Assembly (NCBI RefSeq): GCF_004792655.1 | Contig: NZ_SRZC01000010.1 | Location: 62,001 to 126,000, forward strand | Direction: 5' to 3' | Source: Palleniella muris | Lineage (GTDB): Bacteria; Bacteroidota; Bacteroidia; Bacteroidales; Bacteroidaceae | DNA length: 64,000 bases | Shown here: piece by piece, positions 7,943 to 17,609 of the stretch | Numbering within the stretch: position 1 is the first letter of the stretch | Layout: each line of letters opens with the position of its first letter | Program-made: the position numbers and the translations under genes | Notes under the pieces: model-generated | What the model saw: only the letters and a program-made list of their open reading frames with translations | Told to the model about the DNA's origin: nothing | Databases searched by the model: none

Positions 7943-9346
7943 ATGAAAATTCTTATATATAATTGGACTCCTCAAGGTGAAAATGGCGGAGGAGTTGCCG
8001 TTTATGTCAATAATATATTGGCACACATCGAGCAGCATCCAGATGAATTTCCATGGCAAATAATTTTTCTTTCTTCTGGTTATTACTATGATTCTTCTGG
8101 TTCTGCTTATATACGGCAACTGTCCCCCTATCATGGTTTCAATAGCTATACCATAGTCAATTCACCTGCTTTTGCTCCCCATGGTGGTCCTGCTGCTATG
8201 TATAAGCGTATGAACCGTGACAAAAGCCTCCTTCATTTAATTGGTCAATTTATTGAGGAGCAAGGTGGATTTGATGTTATTCACTTTCAATCTTTTGAAG
8301 GACTTGCACCGAATGTATTATCTCTCAAGGAATGTTATCCGCAAACTCGTTTTGTTCATAGTCTGCATGATTATGGTTTTTATTGTTCAAATGTAAAGTT
8401 ATGGAATACGGAGGGGTATAATTGCTTTCGTTCTGAGAGACATCCGTGTGGGCAGTGTATGTCGTTTACACTGAACACGGCATTTTATCAAATGGTCAGC
8501 TATCGCCGGCGTCAGCAGGCCGGTTCAAAGGCTACAATTATAGACCGGTTGTACAATCGTCTCTATAATAAATATGTAAATATTTTACCTGCTCCCATAA
8601 AGCGTTTACGTCAAAATCAATTATTTTGTGAATTGCAACAATATCGGAAACAGCTGATTCAAAATATCAATTGTTATATAGATGTGGAGTTAGCTGTGTC
8701 GCAAAGGGTAGGGGAAATAGCAACTCATTTTGGTATTGATTCTAAAAAAATCCAAGTGAGCTATATAGGAACAAAAGTTGCTGACCATCCGTTACCACCA
8801 CGTTCAATTGGAGATGAAACCGGTGAACCTTTTGTCTTGCTTTATATGGGCTATATCAATGTTGTTAAAGGAGCTTATTTGTTATTAGATGCACTTGAGA
8901 CTCTTCCGGCAAGCGAAGCTCATAATATTTCTTTACGGTTTGCTTCGAAGGTTGATAAGCTGTCTGACCGCCAGAGAATAGAGGCTTTACGAGAGAAGTA
9001 TGCAAGTGTAGAAATAATTGATGGGTATACTCATGATGATTTTCCACGGATTTTCCAAGGGGTTCATTTAGGAATTGTCCCGCCAGTGTGGGAAGACAAT
9101 CTGCCGCAAGTCACTATTGAAACCATTGCTCATGGTGTACCCGCATTGACCAGTTGCTATGGTGGAGCCCATGAACTTAATAATCATCCTATGTTTATGT
9201 TCAAGGATGAAGATGAACTTGTACAACGTATTATTACCATAAAGAACACACCGAAACTTTTGAAGGAGTATTGGGAATATACCCAACCGTTGACTACTAT
9301 GGCTTTTCATATGATGCAATTAGGACGTGTTTATAAAGGATTCTGA
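7943..9346 (+). CDS. Glycosyltransferase family 4
   Basis: The 467-residue protein has a GT-B-like layout. The N-terminal half begins MKILIYNWTPQGENGGGVAVY, with the glycine-rich loop of GT4 enzymes; the C-terminal half holds FVLLYMGYINVVKGAYLLL and the acceptor-side motif IFQGVHLGIVPPVWEDNLPQ. The latter corresponds to the region of the EX7E motif, although the second glutamate is shifted (IETIAHGVPAL). Donor sugar and linkage cannot be told. The gene is visibly more AT-rich than ugd and glf, suggesting a different recent origin. It is likely a cytoplasmic enzyme building the lipid-linked repeat unit. Confidence 0.85.
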   Translation: MKILIYNWTPQGENGGGVAVYVNNILAHIEQHPDEFPWQIIFLSSGYYYDSSGSAYIRQLSPYHGFNSYTIVNSPAFAPHGGPAAMYKRMNRDKSLLHLIGQFIEEQGGFDVIHFQSFEGLAPNVLSLKECYPQTRFVHSLHDYGFYCSNVKLWNTEGYNCFRSERHPCGQCMSFTLNTAFYQMVSYRRRQQAGSKATIIDRLYNRLYNKYVNILPAPIKRLRQNQLFCELQQYRKQLIQNINCYIDVELAVSQRVGEIATHFGIDSKKIQVSYIGTKVADHPLPPRSIGDETGEPFVLLYMGYINVVKGAYLLLDALETLPASEAHNISLRFASKVDKLSDRQRIEALREKYASVEIIDGYTHDDFPRIFQGVHLGIVPPVWEDNLPQVTIETIAHGVPALTSCYGGAHELNNHPMFMFKDEDELVQRIITIKNTPKLLKEYWEYTQPLTTMAFHMMQLGRVYKGF

Positions 9347-9601
9347 ATACAGTAAAGAAAAGCTATACGGATTGTGATGTTAAATTGAATTTTCAAGTTG
9401 CTTTTTCGATTTATAGGAAATATAAAAATACTTGACCTATAAGTCAAATATTTAGTTATTAGTAATATTCTAATCTTTTTGCTTCATCAGCTACCAAATG
9501 AAAAGTTATTGGTATCTTTATCTGTTATGATGTTGGTAAGACAAAGGTGGGGCAGGCTGTCTATGGCAAGAACAAAATATGAATGTAAAAAATATTAGCC
9601 A

Positions 9602-11137
9602 ATGAGCATTACGTCTGACAATAATAAACGAATAGCTAAAAATACTCTGTATCTGTATTTAAGGATGTCCGTCACTCTTTTGATCGGCTTGTTTACTTCA
9701 AGAGTGACATTAAATGCTTTAGGCGTGCATGATTATGGTCTATTGAGTGTGGTAGGCGGAGTTGTATCTTTGATGAGTTATGCTAACAGTCTTCTTTATT
9801 TGGGGACAAGCCGTTTCTTAACAATTGCATTGGGCAAGGGTGATGAGAAGGAGCTGAAAAACACTTTTTCTGCTTGTTTTACACTTCATCTCGTTATAGC
9901 TGGTATTGTGCTATTGGTTGGTGAAACAGTTGGTCTATGGTTTGTTAATAACAAATTAGTTGTTGATAGTGACCGTATGTTTGCTGCTAATGTCGTATAT
10001 CAGCTATCTTTGTTCTATAGTTGCATTTCTGTTATCCAGTCGCCATATAGTGCCAGCGTTGTGTCGCATGAGCGGATGTCAGCTTTTGCCTATATGAGTA
10101 TTTTTGATGTGGTAGCCAAGTTGTTTGTCGTGATATTGTTACTTTATGTAGCAACCGATAAACTGATATTATACCAGTCTCTCTATTTTTTGATTGGTCT
10201 GTTAAGTGTTGTAATATACCGTAATTATTGTAACCGGAATTTCTCGGAATGTAATATGCGCCTATATTACAATAAGGCATTATACAAAGACCTTTGGAAA
10301 TATATAGGATGGAATTCATTAGGAATGTCTGCTTATATGCTTAATGCACAAGGAGTAACAGTTTTACTGAATCTGTTTTTCGATACTGCAGTCAATGCTG
10401 CGCGGGGCATAGCTTTAACGGTTTGTGATAAAGTATATGCATTTATGAATGGCTTTCAGACAGCAGTCATACCTCAAATTATGAAATGTCGTGCTCAGGA
10501 AAATTTTTCTGAGATGAACCGTCTCATTCTCAATAGTGCTAAATATTCTACTTATTTACTTCTTCTGGTAGGCATGCCTATCATGATCGAAACCGATTAT
10601 GTCATCCAATTATGGCTGGGGCAAGTTCCGGAGTATGTTGTGCCTTTTATTCATTTGACGCTTTTTCAGATGATGCTTGGGGCTATAGATTCTCCTGTCA
10701 ATAAAGGTATTCATGCTTTTGGTGAAGTGAAATTGCTTAATATGACAGCTTCATTAGTCAATCTGTCAATACTCCCCATTATATATGTTTGCTTGCACTT
10801 TGGAGCCTCACCGGTAAGTGCTTATATAGTTGCAGCTTGTATCTTCCCTTTAACTTTGGTTATTGATATCCTATTATTGCGAAAATACACAGGTTTTAGT
10901 ATCAGATCTTTGATATATGAAGCGTTTGCGAAACTTATGTTGATAATCTTGATTTCTGTTGTTATACCTCTGCTGCTTTGTCAATCCATGGAAAGAGGAT
11001 TTTTACGTTTTGTTGTAGTCACATTAACATCGGTATTATTCACATCTATTTGTATTTATAATATTGGATTATCTAAAACGATGCGACAAAAAGTAATGAC
11101 AAAACTTAAACTTATGCGCCTAATGTGTGGAAAGTAA
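9602..11137 (+). CDS. Polysaccharide repeat-unit flippase (Wzx-like)
   Basis: An integral membrane protein of 511 residues with many hydrophobic segments, from the N-terminal LFTSRVTLNALGVHDYGLLS onward. This opening is typical of the polysaccharide transporter branch of the MOP superfamily, which moves undecaprenyl-linked repeat units across the inner membrane. Together with the Wzy-like gene at 25634 it indicates a Wzx/Wzy-dependent polymer. A 255-base spacer without a recognisable gene precedes it. The sequence is AT-rich like its neighbours. It could be named wzx by function, though I do not assign a specific serotype family. Confidence 0.88.
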   Translation: MSITSDNNKRIAKNTLYLYLRMSVTLLIGLFTSRVTLNALGVHDYGLLSVVGGVVSLMSYANSLLYLGTSRFLTIALGKGDEKELKNTFSACFTLHLVIAGIVLLVGETVGLWFVNNKLVVDSDRMFAANVVYQLSLFYSCISVIQSPYSASVVSHERMSAFAYMSIFDVVAKLFVVILLLYVATDKLILYQSLYFLIGLLSVVIYRNYCNRNFSECNMRLYYNKALYKDLWKYIGWNSLGMSAYMLNAQGVTVLLNLFFDTAVNAARGIALTVCDKVYAFMNGFQTAVIPQIMKCRAQENFSEMNRLILNSAKYSTYLLLLVGMPIMIETDYVIQLWLGQVPEYVVPFIHLTLFQMMLGAIDSPVNKGIHAFGEVKLLNMTASLVNLSILPIIYVCLHFGASPVSAYIVAACIFPLTLVIDILLLRKYTGFSIRSLIYEAFAKLMLIILISVVIPLLLCQSMERGFLRFVVVTLTSVLFTSICIYNIGLSKTMRQKVMTKLKLMRLMCGK

Positions 11138-11385
11138 TGATATTTGACATTATTCATTATTGCTGGGTTTGAGGTAGAGTATAGCTTCTGCATTTTATTG
11201 ATAATAATTAAATGTGGTAGGTAAACTCCGGATTATCTAATATATATAAAGAGGTAATTTTAATTACATTATACTCTATACCGACCATATTTTATATGGA
11301 GTTCCGTTTTCGGCAAAGTTGAGCCACACTAGCTTCTTTGCATTTGTGGAGTTGTGCTTGGAGATAAAACTTAAGTTCTATAATT

Positions 11386-12372
11386 ATGTTCACATATAAT
11401 TTTACAATAATCGTCCCACATTATAATCTTCCTCATCTTCTTCATCGTTGCTTAGCATCTATACCTCAGCGAGAAGATGTACAGGTAATAGTCGTTGATG
11501 ATTGCAGCCATAATTTTAATATTGAAGAAATCATTTTAAGTCATCATACCTCACGCTATAAATTGGAAGTTTATGTGATGTCTCAAAATGGTGGAGCCGG
11601 TATAGCCAGAAATTATGGCTTACAGAAAGCAAAGGGAAAATGGATACTTTTTGCAGATTCGGACGATTATTTCAATTATTGCATGAATGATCTTATGAAC
11701 GAATATGCGGATGCTCCGCAAGATGTCGTTTACTTTAATGCAAACAGCATGGAATCAGATACTTGTTATAATGCAATTCGCACTGGTTATGTTAATGAGT
11801 TTATTGAAAGTTATTTGACAGCGCCGGAAGAAAATGCTTGGATGTTGCGTTATAATTGGGGCGAACCTTGGGGGAAAATGATTAAGCAAGAGCTTATTGA
11901 CCGGAATGGCATACAATTTGACACATATCGTATTCATGAAGATTGTAAGTTCGCTTATTTAACAGGTTATTATGCTACTACTATTTGCGCAGACCGCCGT
12001 GCTGCTTATTGTGCAACTTATCGTGAGGGAAGTTTGTCGCGTATCTATACAGATGAATTATATTCTGTATTAATACGTGTTTTCATGGAAAAATATACTT
12101 TTCTCACCTCTCATGGTGTGACAGCTTATCCACTAATAACTTCACTTATATATGAGGTCCTAAGCCATTATCATTATGCTGGTGATGTGAGACATTTTAA
12201 TAAGACTGTCGACTTGATAGAGTCTTATGGTATAGAACGCACTGAGGTATTAAAAGAATGGAAAAGGACATTTGCAAAGGTTCGATGGCATAATAGAAAA
12301 GTATTTGTCAAACAAAAACTCTGTATAATGTTTGATAAGCTGCTGCCTACATTTCAAATATTTAAATATTAA
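11386..12372 (+). CDS. Glycosyltransferase family 2 (GT-A)
   Basis: A 328-residue GT-A enzyme. The start FTIIVPHYNLPHLLHRCL and the strand QVIVVDDCS match family 2; the metal-binding DXD-type motif is DSDD at 91-94 within LFADSDDYF. A C-terminal helical part follows. It ends 2 bases before the next gene's ATG, so the two are probably translationally coupled. The donor sugar is unknown. Confidence 0.88.
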   Translation: MFTYNFTIIVPHYNLPHLLHRCLASIPQREDVQVIVVDDCSHNFNIEEIILSHHTSRYKLEVYVMSQNGGAGIARNYGLQKAKGKWILFADSDDYFNYCMNDLMNEYADAPQDVVYFNANSMESDTCYNAIRTGYVNEFIESYLTAPEENAWMLRYNWGEPWGKMIKQELIDRNGIQFDTYRIHEDCKFAYLTGYYATTICADRRAAYCATYREGSLSRIYTDELYSVLIRVFMEKYTFLTSHGVTAYPLITSLIYEVLSHYHYAGDVRHFNKTVDLIESYGIERTEVLKEWKRTFAKVRWHNRKVFVKQKLCIMFDKLLPTFQIFKY

Positions 12373-12374
12373 AA

Positions 12375-13408
12375 ATGAATAATAAGAGTAACAAACGTTT
12401 TGTCTGGATGGATATGCTTAATATTACAGCATGTATGAGTGTAGTGTTGTTGCATTCCGGCAATGAAATAGACAATTGGAAAGGTGGAGAACTAAGTATC
12501 GAGCATTACTGGGATTTATTTCTAAATACATTCTTTTTCTGGCCTGTTCCTGTTTTTTTTATGTTAAGTTGTTGTAATACAATGAATTTGGCTGAGAAAC
12601 AGGAACAGTTTTACATCAGACGATTTATGCGAGTTGGTATTCCATTTGTAGTGTGGAGTCTCATATATTTCTTTTTTAATATTACTTTCAGAGGGGAAAA
12701 TTATGATATAAAAAGTTTTATACAAAATTTCCTTGTGGGACATTTTAATCCAAATATGTGGTTTTTTATTCCTTTGTTTGGTCTGTATCTCAGTATGCCA
12801 TATCTTCGGATACTTTATCATGGCATGTCAGACAGAGAGCGTAGCTTGTTTTTTTGTTTTCATTTTTGGCTTGTGCCGTATATCCATATTTTGCAGTTAT
12901 ATGTACCTTAAAGATGCTGTCTAGTTATGAGTGGTTTCCACTTGGTTGTCACTATATTTTCATTGCTTTGATGGGCTATTGGTTGGGACATAATGATATT
13001 TGCTTAAAATATAGAAGGTGGATTTACGTTGCTGCTACTCTGCTTGCTGTTGGGGTATATGGATTGCATCTTTATAAAACTATCCGTATGGGGCAATGGT
13101 TTTATCAAGGTATGGTATATGATTTTATGCCGAGTGTTGTTATTCCCATAGCTGTTTTTATATGGTTTAAATATACATCTTGGTCCAAGTTTCTTTTCTT
13201 TATTCATGTATCACCTTCTGTGATTGCTCGAATTTCAGGATGCAGTTTCGGCGTTTACTTGTTGCATGGTGCAGTGTTGTGTGTTTCTGAGCGTTATGCC
13301 TTGGCGTTTTCCAATCAATATTATGGTTTTATTCTGACTTATATATTTTGTCTCATTACAATCCTGGTCTTAAAGAATATGCCTTATATTAATAAAATCG
13401 TTCCGTGA
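12375..13408 (+). CDS. Acyltransferase-3 membrane protein, frame broken at a poly-T tract
   Basis: Acyltransferase-3 proteins are multi-pass membrane enzymes that usually O-acetylate sugars. The first frame (12375-12911, 178 residues) starts RFVWMDMLNITACMSVVLLH with the conserved histidine near the first membrane segment, and contains RRFMRVGIPFVVWSLIY. The second half continues in another frame (about 12854-13408), ending in membrane segments with the CSFGVYLLHG motif. The break falls in the 7-T run at 12849-12855. One extra T gives a single 344-residue protein of normal family length. It may be phase variable, a real pseudogene, expressed by slippage, or a sequencing error. Confidence 0.75.
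12849..12855 (+). repeat. Poly-T tract (7 T) at the frameshift of the first acyltransferase-3 gene
   Basis: Seven T follow G at 12848. The upstream frame reads S-L-F-F-C-F and stops at 12911; adding one T joins it to the downstream frame. Seven T is short for frequent slippage, so this is the weakest of the four candidate switches. Confidence 0.55.
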
Positions 13409-13500
13409 TGAATTATAATATCCATGCACCCATCCATCCAAAGTTGAAAGTATAAATCCTAAGAAAAACTTTCCAACGCTTTTTATATCTTTAAATATAG

Positions 13501-14442
13501 ATGATGAAAACATATTCCATAGCTTGTGTAATTGTAACCTTTAACCGTAAAGAACTTCTAAATCGATGTCTTCATGCTGTGAGCGAGCAGACATATAAAC
13601 CGGCAACAGTCTTTATCATAGATAATGCCAGTAGCGACGGCACTCCTGAAGCGGTAGCTCAATGGGGGTACTATAATCTTAACGTCAATGGCATTTTCTT
13701 TCAATATCACAGATGTGAGAGGAATGAAGGCGGAGCAGGTGGATTTTACACAGGTATGAAACTTGCGTCAGAATCCGATTCTTTTGATGGAATATGGGTA
13801 ATGGACGATGACGGCGAACCTGAGAGGAATTGTCTGAAAGAACTTGTTCCGTTCTTGAAGGACAGGGACTACATTGCTCCTATAGTCTTGTCTGACGAAG
13901 ACCATGACTCTTGTTCTTTCGTTCCTGACACCACATACAGTGAATTCTGTAAGAAAGCAGATGGGGACGGAGTCGTGGAAGGATGGGCTTCTCCTTTCAA
14001 CGGCATACTTTATTCTGCAAGTCTGGTAAAGAAAATAGGCTACCCTAAAAAGGAGATGTTCATCTGGGGGGATGAAATCAACTATCAGATTCGTGCAGAG
14101 AAGGCTGGTTTCCACCGCATGACGGCCGTCAAGGCCATTCATTATCATCCTGTTGACAGGCAGAATATTGTTCGAAATGCGGATACGTTCAATGCTTATC
14201 TTGTAGTAGTGGATGTTGACTGGAAGCTATACTGTGCCATACGTAACCGGATATACAACATCATGCTGGAGCAGCCAAGTAAATGGCGCGGGTTTAGAAT
14301 GAGTCATTATCTATATCGTGCTTATAGGAATTATTATAGAGTGACTTTGGGCAATGATTCAAAAACAGGTCTTATACGTGACGCATTCGTATCAGGATTG
14401 ATTGGACGTTTTGGTGGATTGAAGAAATTTTTCAACAAGTGA
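13501..14442 (+). CDS. Glycosyltransferase family 2, galactofuranosyltransferase-like
   Basis: A 313-residue GT-A enzyme. It has VTFNRKELLNRCL and IIDNASSDGT near the N-terminus and the DDD motif (102-104) in WVMDDDGEP. It also has the FNEGG-like segment (NEGGAGGFYTG) and a MFIWGDEINYQIRAEKAG segment, both typical of the branch that includes galactofuranosyl- and rhamnosyltransferases. Since glf lies in the same locus, transfer of galactofuranose is a reasonable inference. A run of six G (14066-14071) lies in frame. Codon use is closer to the downstream genes than to the AT-rich block before it. Confidence 0.85.
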   Translation: MMKTYSIACVIVTFNRKELLNRCLHAVSEQTYKPATVFIIDNASSDGTPEAVAQWGYYNLNVNGIFFQYHRCERNEGGAGGFYTGMKLASESDSFDGIWVMDDDGEPERNCLKELVPFLKDRDYIAPIVLSDEDHDSCSFVPDTTYSEFCKKADGDGVVEGWASPFNGILYSASLVKKIGYPKKEMFIWGDEINYQIRAEKAGFHRMTAVKAIHYHPVDRQNIVRNADTFNAYLVVVDVDWKLYCAIRNRIYNIMLEQPSKWRGFRMSHYLYRAYRNYYRVTLGNDSKTGLIRDAFVSGLIGRFGGLKKFFNK

Positions 14443-14580
14443 TTTCATATATAATAATGCTGTTATAGTATTAAGATACATCCGTACGCATCAACCTATT
14501 ATAATGAATATTGGATTCGTCCCGATGAGACAGAAAAGCCTCAAAAAGCCGATGGTGTCGAAGGCGGATGTTATTGGTGA
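14443..14580 (+). pseudogene. Possible decayed gene end between two glycosyltransferases
   Basis: A frame with no start reads about 35 codons and ends at TGA 14578-14580 (…TYYNEYWIRPDETEKPQ…). Its composition looks protein-like, but I do not recognise the family. It may be the tail of a deleted locus gene, or chance. Confidence 0.25.
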
Positions 14581-14583
14581 TTT

Positions 14584-15810
14584 ATGAAAGTTGTTCATAT
14601 ATGTAAACTTCCTGACGGTGGCGCCACATGGTGTGCCATGAGGATAAGTGCCGCATTGAATGATTCTGACGTTGAGTCATCCATGCTCCTGATGAACGGT
14701 GAGGAGGTGGATGGCATTGCTGTTGCAGAAAAGGATGCGATATACAAGAAACATGATAATGTTCTTGTACGTATGCTGATGAAAGCAGTCAAATTCATGG
14801 TAAGGCCACGTTTTGAGTATTTGAAGTATTTACGTCGTAAGGCAGAGGCTTCTGGAAAGGTGTTTTTCACTTCTCCTGTTACTGAATACACTTGTCTTAC
14901 GGAGCATCCGGCAATAAAGGCGGCGGACATCGTCCATCTTCATTGGGTTTCAGACTTTGTTGACTTCCCTTCGTTCTTCAAGAAGATAGACAAGCCGGTT
15001 GTCTGGACAATTCATGATGAAAACCCTGGTTTGGGAGGTTTCCATTATGTGAGTGCCAAACAGAATGCCGGAGATGCCTATCTTAAATTGGACAAGATAT
15101 ATGCCGGTATCAAGAAAAAGGCCGTAAACAGTGGGAAAACACCGCATCTTGTTGCAATATCTTCGGAGATGCGGGACTTCTTCCTTTCCAATGAAATTTT
15201 GAGAAATTGCCCCGTTACGCTTATCCATAATGGGGTGGAAGGCAAATTGTACAAGATGCTTGACAAGGAGGAATGTCGGGAAAAGCTGGGCATACCGTTG
15301 AAAAAGAAAGTCTTTCTGTTCTCCTCTTTTGCCATTGAGGATAAGCGCAAGGGGCTTTCATTGCTGATAGAGGCGTTGGAAAGGCTGAATGACAGCAGTG
15401 TTATGCTGATATGTTTGGGAGGCTACAATGAAATACCAAAGAGCAGCATCGAAATCAGATGTGTCGGCTTGGTTTCGGATAAGGATTTGCTGTCCCGATA
15501 TTATTCGGCAGCAGATTATTTTGTACTTTCTTCTTTCCAGGAAGGTTTTGCCCAGACACCGCTTGAGGCTATGGCTTGCGGTACTCCTGTGGTGGCATTT
15601 CCTTGCAGCGGAGCCTCGGAGCAGATTAATACAGTCACAGGCGTAGTTTGTGAGGATTTTACAGTCAATGCGCTTCAGGCAGGTATCCGTCAGGCTATGG
15701 GGACAGCATATAGCAGTGGAACCATACGTGCAGATGTATTAAGGCGTTTTGATTATGGCATTATTGCCAAACAATATATCAGGCTATATAAAGAAATCTT
15801 AAAATCATGA
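14584..15810 (+). CDS. Glycosyltransferase family 4
   Basis: A 408-residue GT-B enzyme. The N-terminus MKVVHICKLPDGGATWCAMR has the glycine-rich loop; the central VVWTIHDENPGLGG segment and the phosphate-binding region VFLFSSFAIEDKRKGLSLL are typical. The EX7E motif is complete (Glu320 and Glu328 in FQEGFAQTPLEAMACG). It should add a sugar with retention of configuration; the sugar is unknown. Its stop codon overlaps the ATG of the next gene (ATGA), which suggests coupled translation. Confidence 0.9.
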   Translation: MKVVHICKLPDGGATWCAMRISAALNDSDVESSMLLMNGEEVDGIAVAEKDAIYKKHDNVLVRMLMKAVKFMVRPRFEYLKYLRRKAEASGKVFFTSPVTEYTCLTEHPAIKAADIVHLHWVSDFVDFPSFFKKIDKPVVWTIHDENPGLGGFHYVSAKQNAGDAYLKLDKIYAGIKKKAVNSGKTPHLVAISSEMRDFFLSNEILRNCPVTLIHNGVEGKLYKMLDKEECREKLGIPLKKKVFLFSSFAIEDKRKGLSLLIEALERLNDSSVMLICLGGYNEIPKSSIEIRCVGLVSDKDLLSRYYSAADYFVLSSFQEGFAQTPLEAMACGTPVVAFPCSGASEQINTVTGVVCEDFTVNALQAGIRQAMGTAYSSGTIRADVLRRFDYGIIAKQYIRLYKEILKS

Positions 15811-16806
15811 TAGAGGCTTATAGTAAGGGTATCATGTCAATGAATTTGGCAGAATATGTTTCCAGGCATCGTTCTGTGCTTATGGCTTTAGCCATCGCTT
15901 TTGTGGTAATTTATCATTATAAGTGTTGGGTAGGAGGTTTTCCTTGGTATATAGGAATGGTGCTTCAGTGGGGATTTATTGGAGTTGACATTTTTTTTCT
16001 GCTCAGTGGTTTTGGCCTTACTTATTCTTTTCAAAAGAACAGCATATCTCGCTTTTATAAGAATAGGCTGATAAAAATTCTGCCTTGTTATCTGCTCATG
16101 GGGGCTATACTTGTCCTGCACATGTTTGCATTGGGAAAAGAACTGACAGGTGGTGAAGTCCTTTGGATGTATAGTACGCTGGATTATACGTTCAGTCATG
16201 GAGGAGTAGATTGGTATGTCAGTGCCATACAGCAGCTTTACTTGCTGTTCCCTATTTTATATTATTTGGTGAAATGGTTGCGTTCATGGTCTTGTTTCCT
16301 GATTGTTATTCTTGTTTGTACAATCACATGGAACTATTCTTTGCACTGGTCTCACTTAGCCATGTTACAGCGTTTGCCTATGTTTATATGTGGAATATAT
16401 TTGGCAATGTATCGTGGTTGTATTAGGCAACATTTGTATATTGTATTTTTTTACTTGTTATTCTTTATCGGGATGCTGTTCTGCAGACATATTATCAGTG
16501 TGAATTTCTTACTGACTACACTTATTACACCTTTTTTCATTTGTCTTTTGTCACTGACGAATGATATTTCGGAAAAACTTAAGATAAATTCTTGTTTTAC
16601 AGGTTTGTATGATAAAATGGGGGGGGGTATTGGGCAGCAATACTTTACATATATATTATGGAACAAACTTAGCCTTGTTGTCTTATGATTACATATCGGT
16701 AGGATGTGGAGTAAAAACTATTATATTCTTATTAGCTTTGGTCTTTGGCTCTTATCTGTTCTATTGGATAACCGCCAAGGCAGAAATTTTTTTTAAATAT
16801 AAATGA
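15807..16806 (+). CDS. Acyltransferase-3 membrane protein, frame broken at a 9-G tract (OFF)
   Basis: The first frame starts with hydrophobic segments of the acyltransferase-3 family, with the conserved His in AIAFVVIYHYK and the FFLLSGFGLTY loop. The likely true start is the ATG near 15834 (MSMNLAEY). The frame runs into the wrong reading after the G tract and stops at 16688. The C-terminal membrane part lies one frame over (LGSNTLHIYYGTNLALL, ending at 16806). With 8 G instead of 9 the gene reads through as one 332-residue protein. It probably O-acetylates a sugar of the repeat unit when ON. It overlaps the GT4 gene upstream and the GT2 gene downstream by four bases. Confidence 0.85.
16619..16627 (+). 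repeat. Poly-G tract, 9 G, in an acyltransferase-3 gene
   Basis: Nine consecutive G. Reading gives M-G-G-G-I and soon a stop; eight G give M-G-G-V-L-G-S-N, which continues the family pattern to the natural end. Long G runs are rare in this genome window except at three such break points. Confidence 0.9.
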
Positions 16807-17594
16807 TGAAACTTTCAGTCATAACCGTATGTTATAATGATAAATCAGGTTTGACACGCACACTGGAAAGCGTGGACAGGCAAACCTGTAAGGAATTTCA
16901 GTATATTGTGATAGACGGAGCCTCGGAAGACGGTTCCTGTGAGCTGTTGGCACAGTATGGTGAAATGATTGATTATAAGGTTAGCGAAAAAGACAATGGT
17001 ATATATAATGCCATGAACAAAGGCATAGCTCAGGCTGATGGCGAATACTGTCTGTTCCTTAATGCGGGTGATTCTTTCTATTCAGATGACACAATTGAGA
17101 ATGTTCTTCCATTATTGGAAGGAGCGGATTTTATCTCAGGAGACACTCTCTGCACTTTCGCCGACGGGCGTCACGATGTGTGGAGCGCGGTAAGCCAGCC
17201 GACCACGTATCTGATGGCGGTCTATTCCCTGAGCCATCAGGCTACATTCATCCGTACATCATTACTGAAACAACGACCTTATAGAGAGGATTTGAGAATA
17301 GTGTCGGATTGGGAGCAAATGTTCTTTGAATTGATTATCAAAGACAGGACATATAAGAAAATAGAGAAATTCGTATGCAGATTTGCTCAAGGAGGAGTTT
17401 CTTCTTCTCAAAAAGAGAATAGGGAAAAGGAACGCCAGAAAGTATTGGATGAACATTTCTCCAAACGGATGCAACATGACTTGGTACATCCGAATCTTCT
17501 TGTCAGGATAGCCACACTTGCAGATGTTGAAAGCAATTATTTCAAGGTTCTGGAATTTACGGCAAGGGGGATAAGAAAACTTTTCAATAAGTAA
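16803..17594 (+). CDS. Glycosyltransferase family 2 (WcaA-like)
   Basis: A 263-residue GT-A enzyme: LSVITVCYNDKSGLTRTLES at the N-terminus, YIVIDGASEDGS, then EKDNGIYNAMNKGI and FLNAGDSFY (NAGD at 87-90). These are features of the colanic-acid WcaA/WcaE-like branch. It starts inside the last codons of the broken acyltransferase gene and ends 15 bases before the next one, so it is tightly packed in the operon. The donor sugar is unknown. Confidence 0.9.
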   Translation: MMKLSVITVCYNDKSGLTRTLESVDRQTCKEFQYIVIDGASEDGSCELLAQYGEMIDYKVSEKDNGIYNAMNKGIAQADGEYCLFLNAGDSFYSDDTIENVLPLLEGADFISGDTLCTFADGRHDVWSAVSQPTTYLMAVYSLSHQATFIRTSLLKQRPYREDLRIVSDWEQMFFELIIKDRTYKKIEKFVCRFAQGGVSSSQKENREKERQKVLDEHFSKRMQHDLVHPNLLVRIATLADVESNYFKVLEFTARGIRKLFNK

Positions 17595-17609
17595 ATCAGA
17601 CAGTGAATA

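Noticed and set aside
12849..12860. Programmed -1 ribosomal frameshifting as the main explanation for the broken acyltransferase gene.
   Set aside because: The heptamer is imperfect (G-TTT-TTT) and no clear stimulatory structure follows; it is kept only as an alternative.
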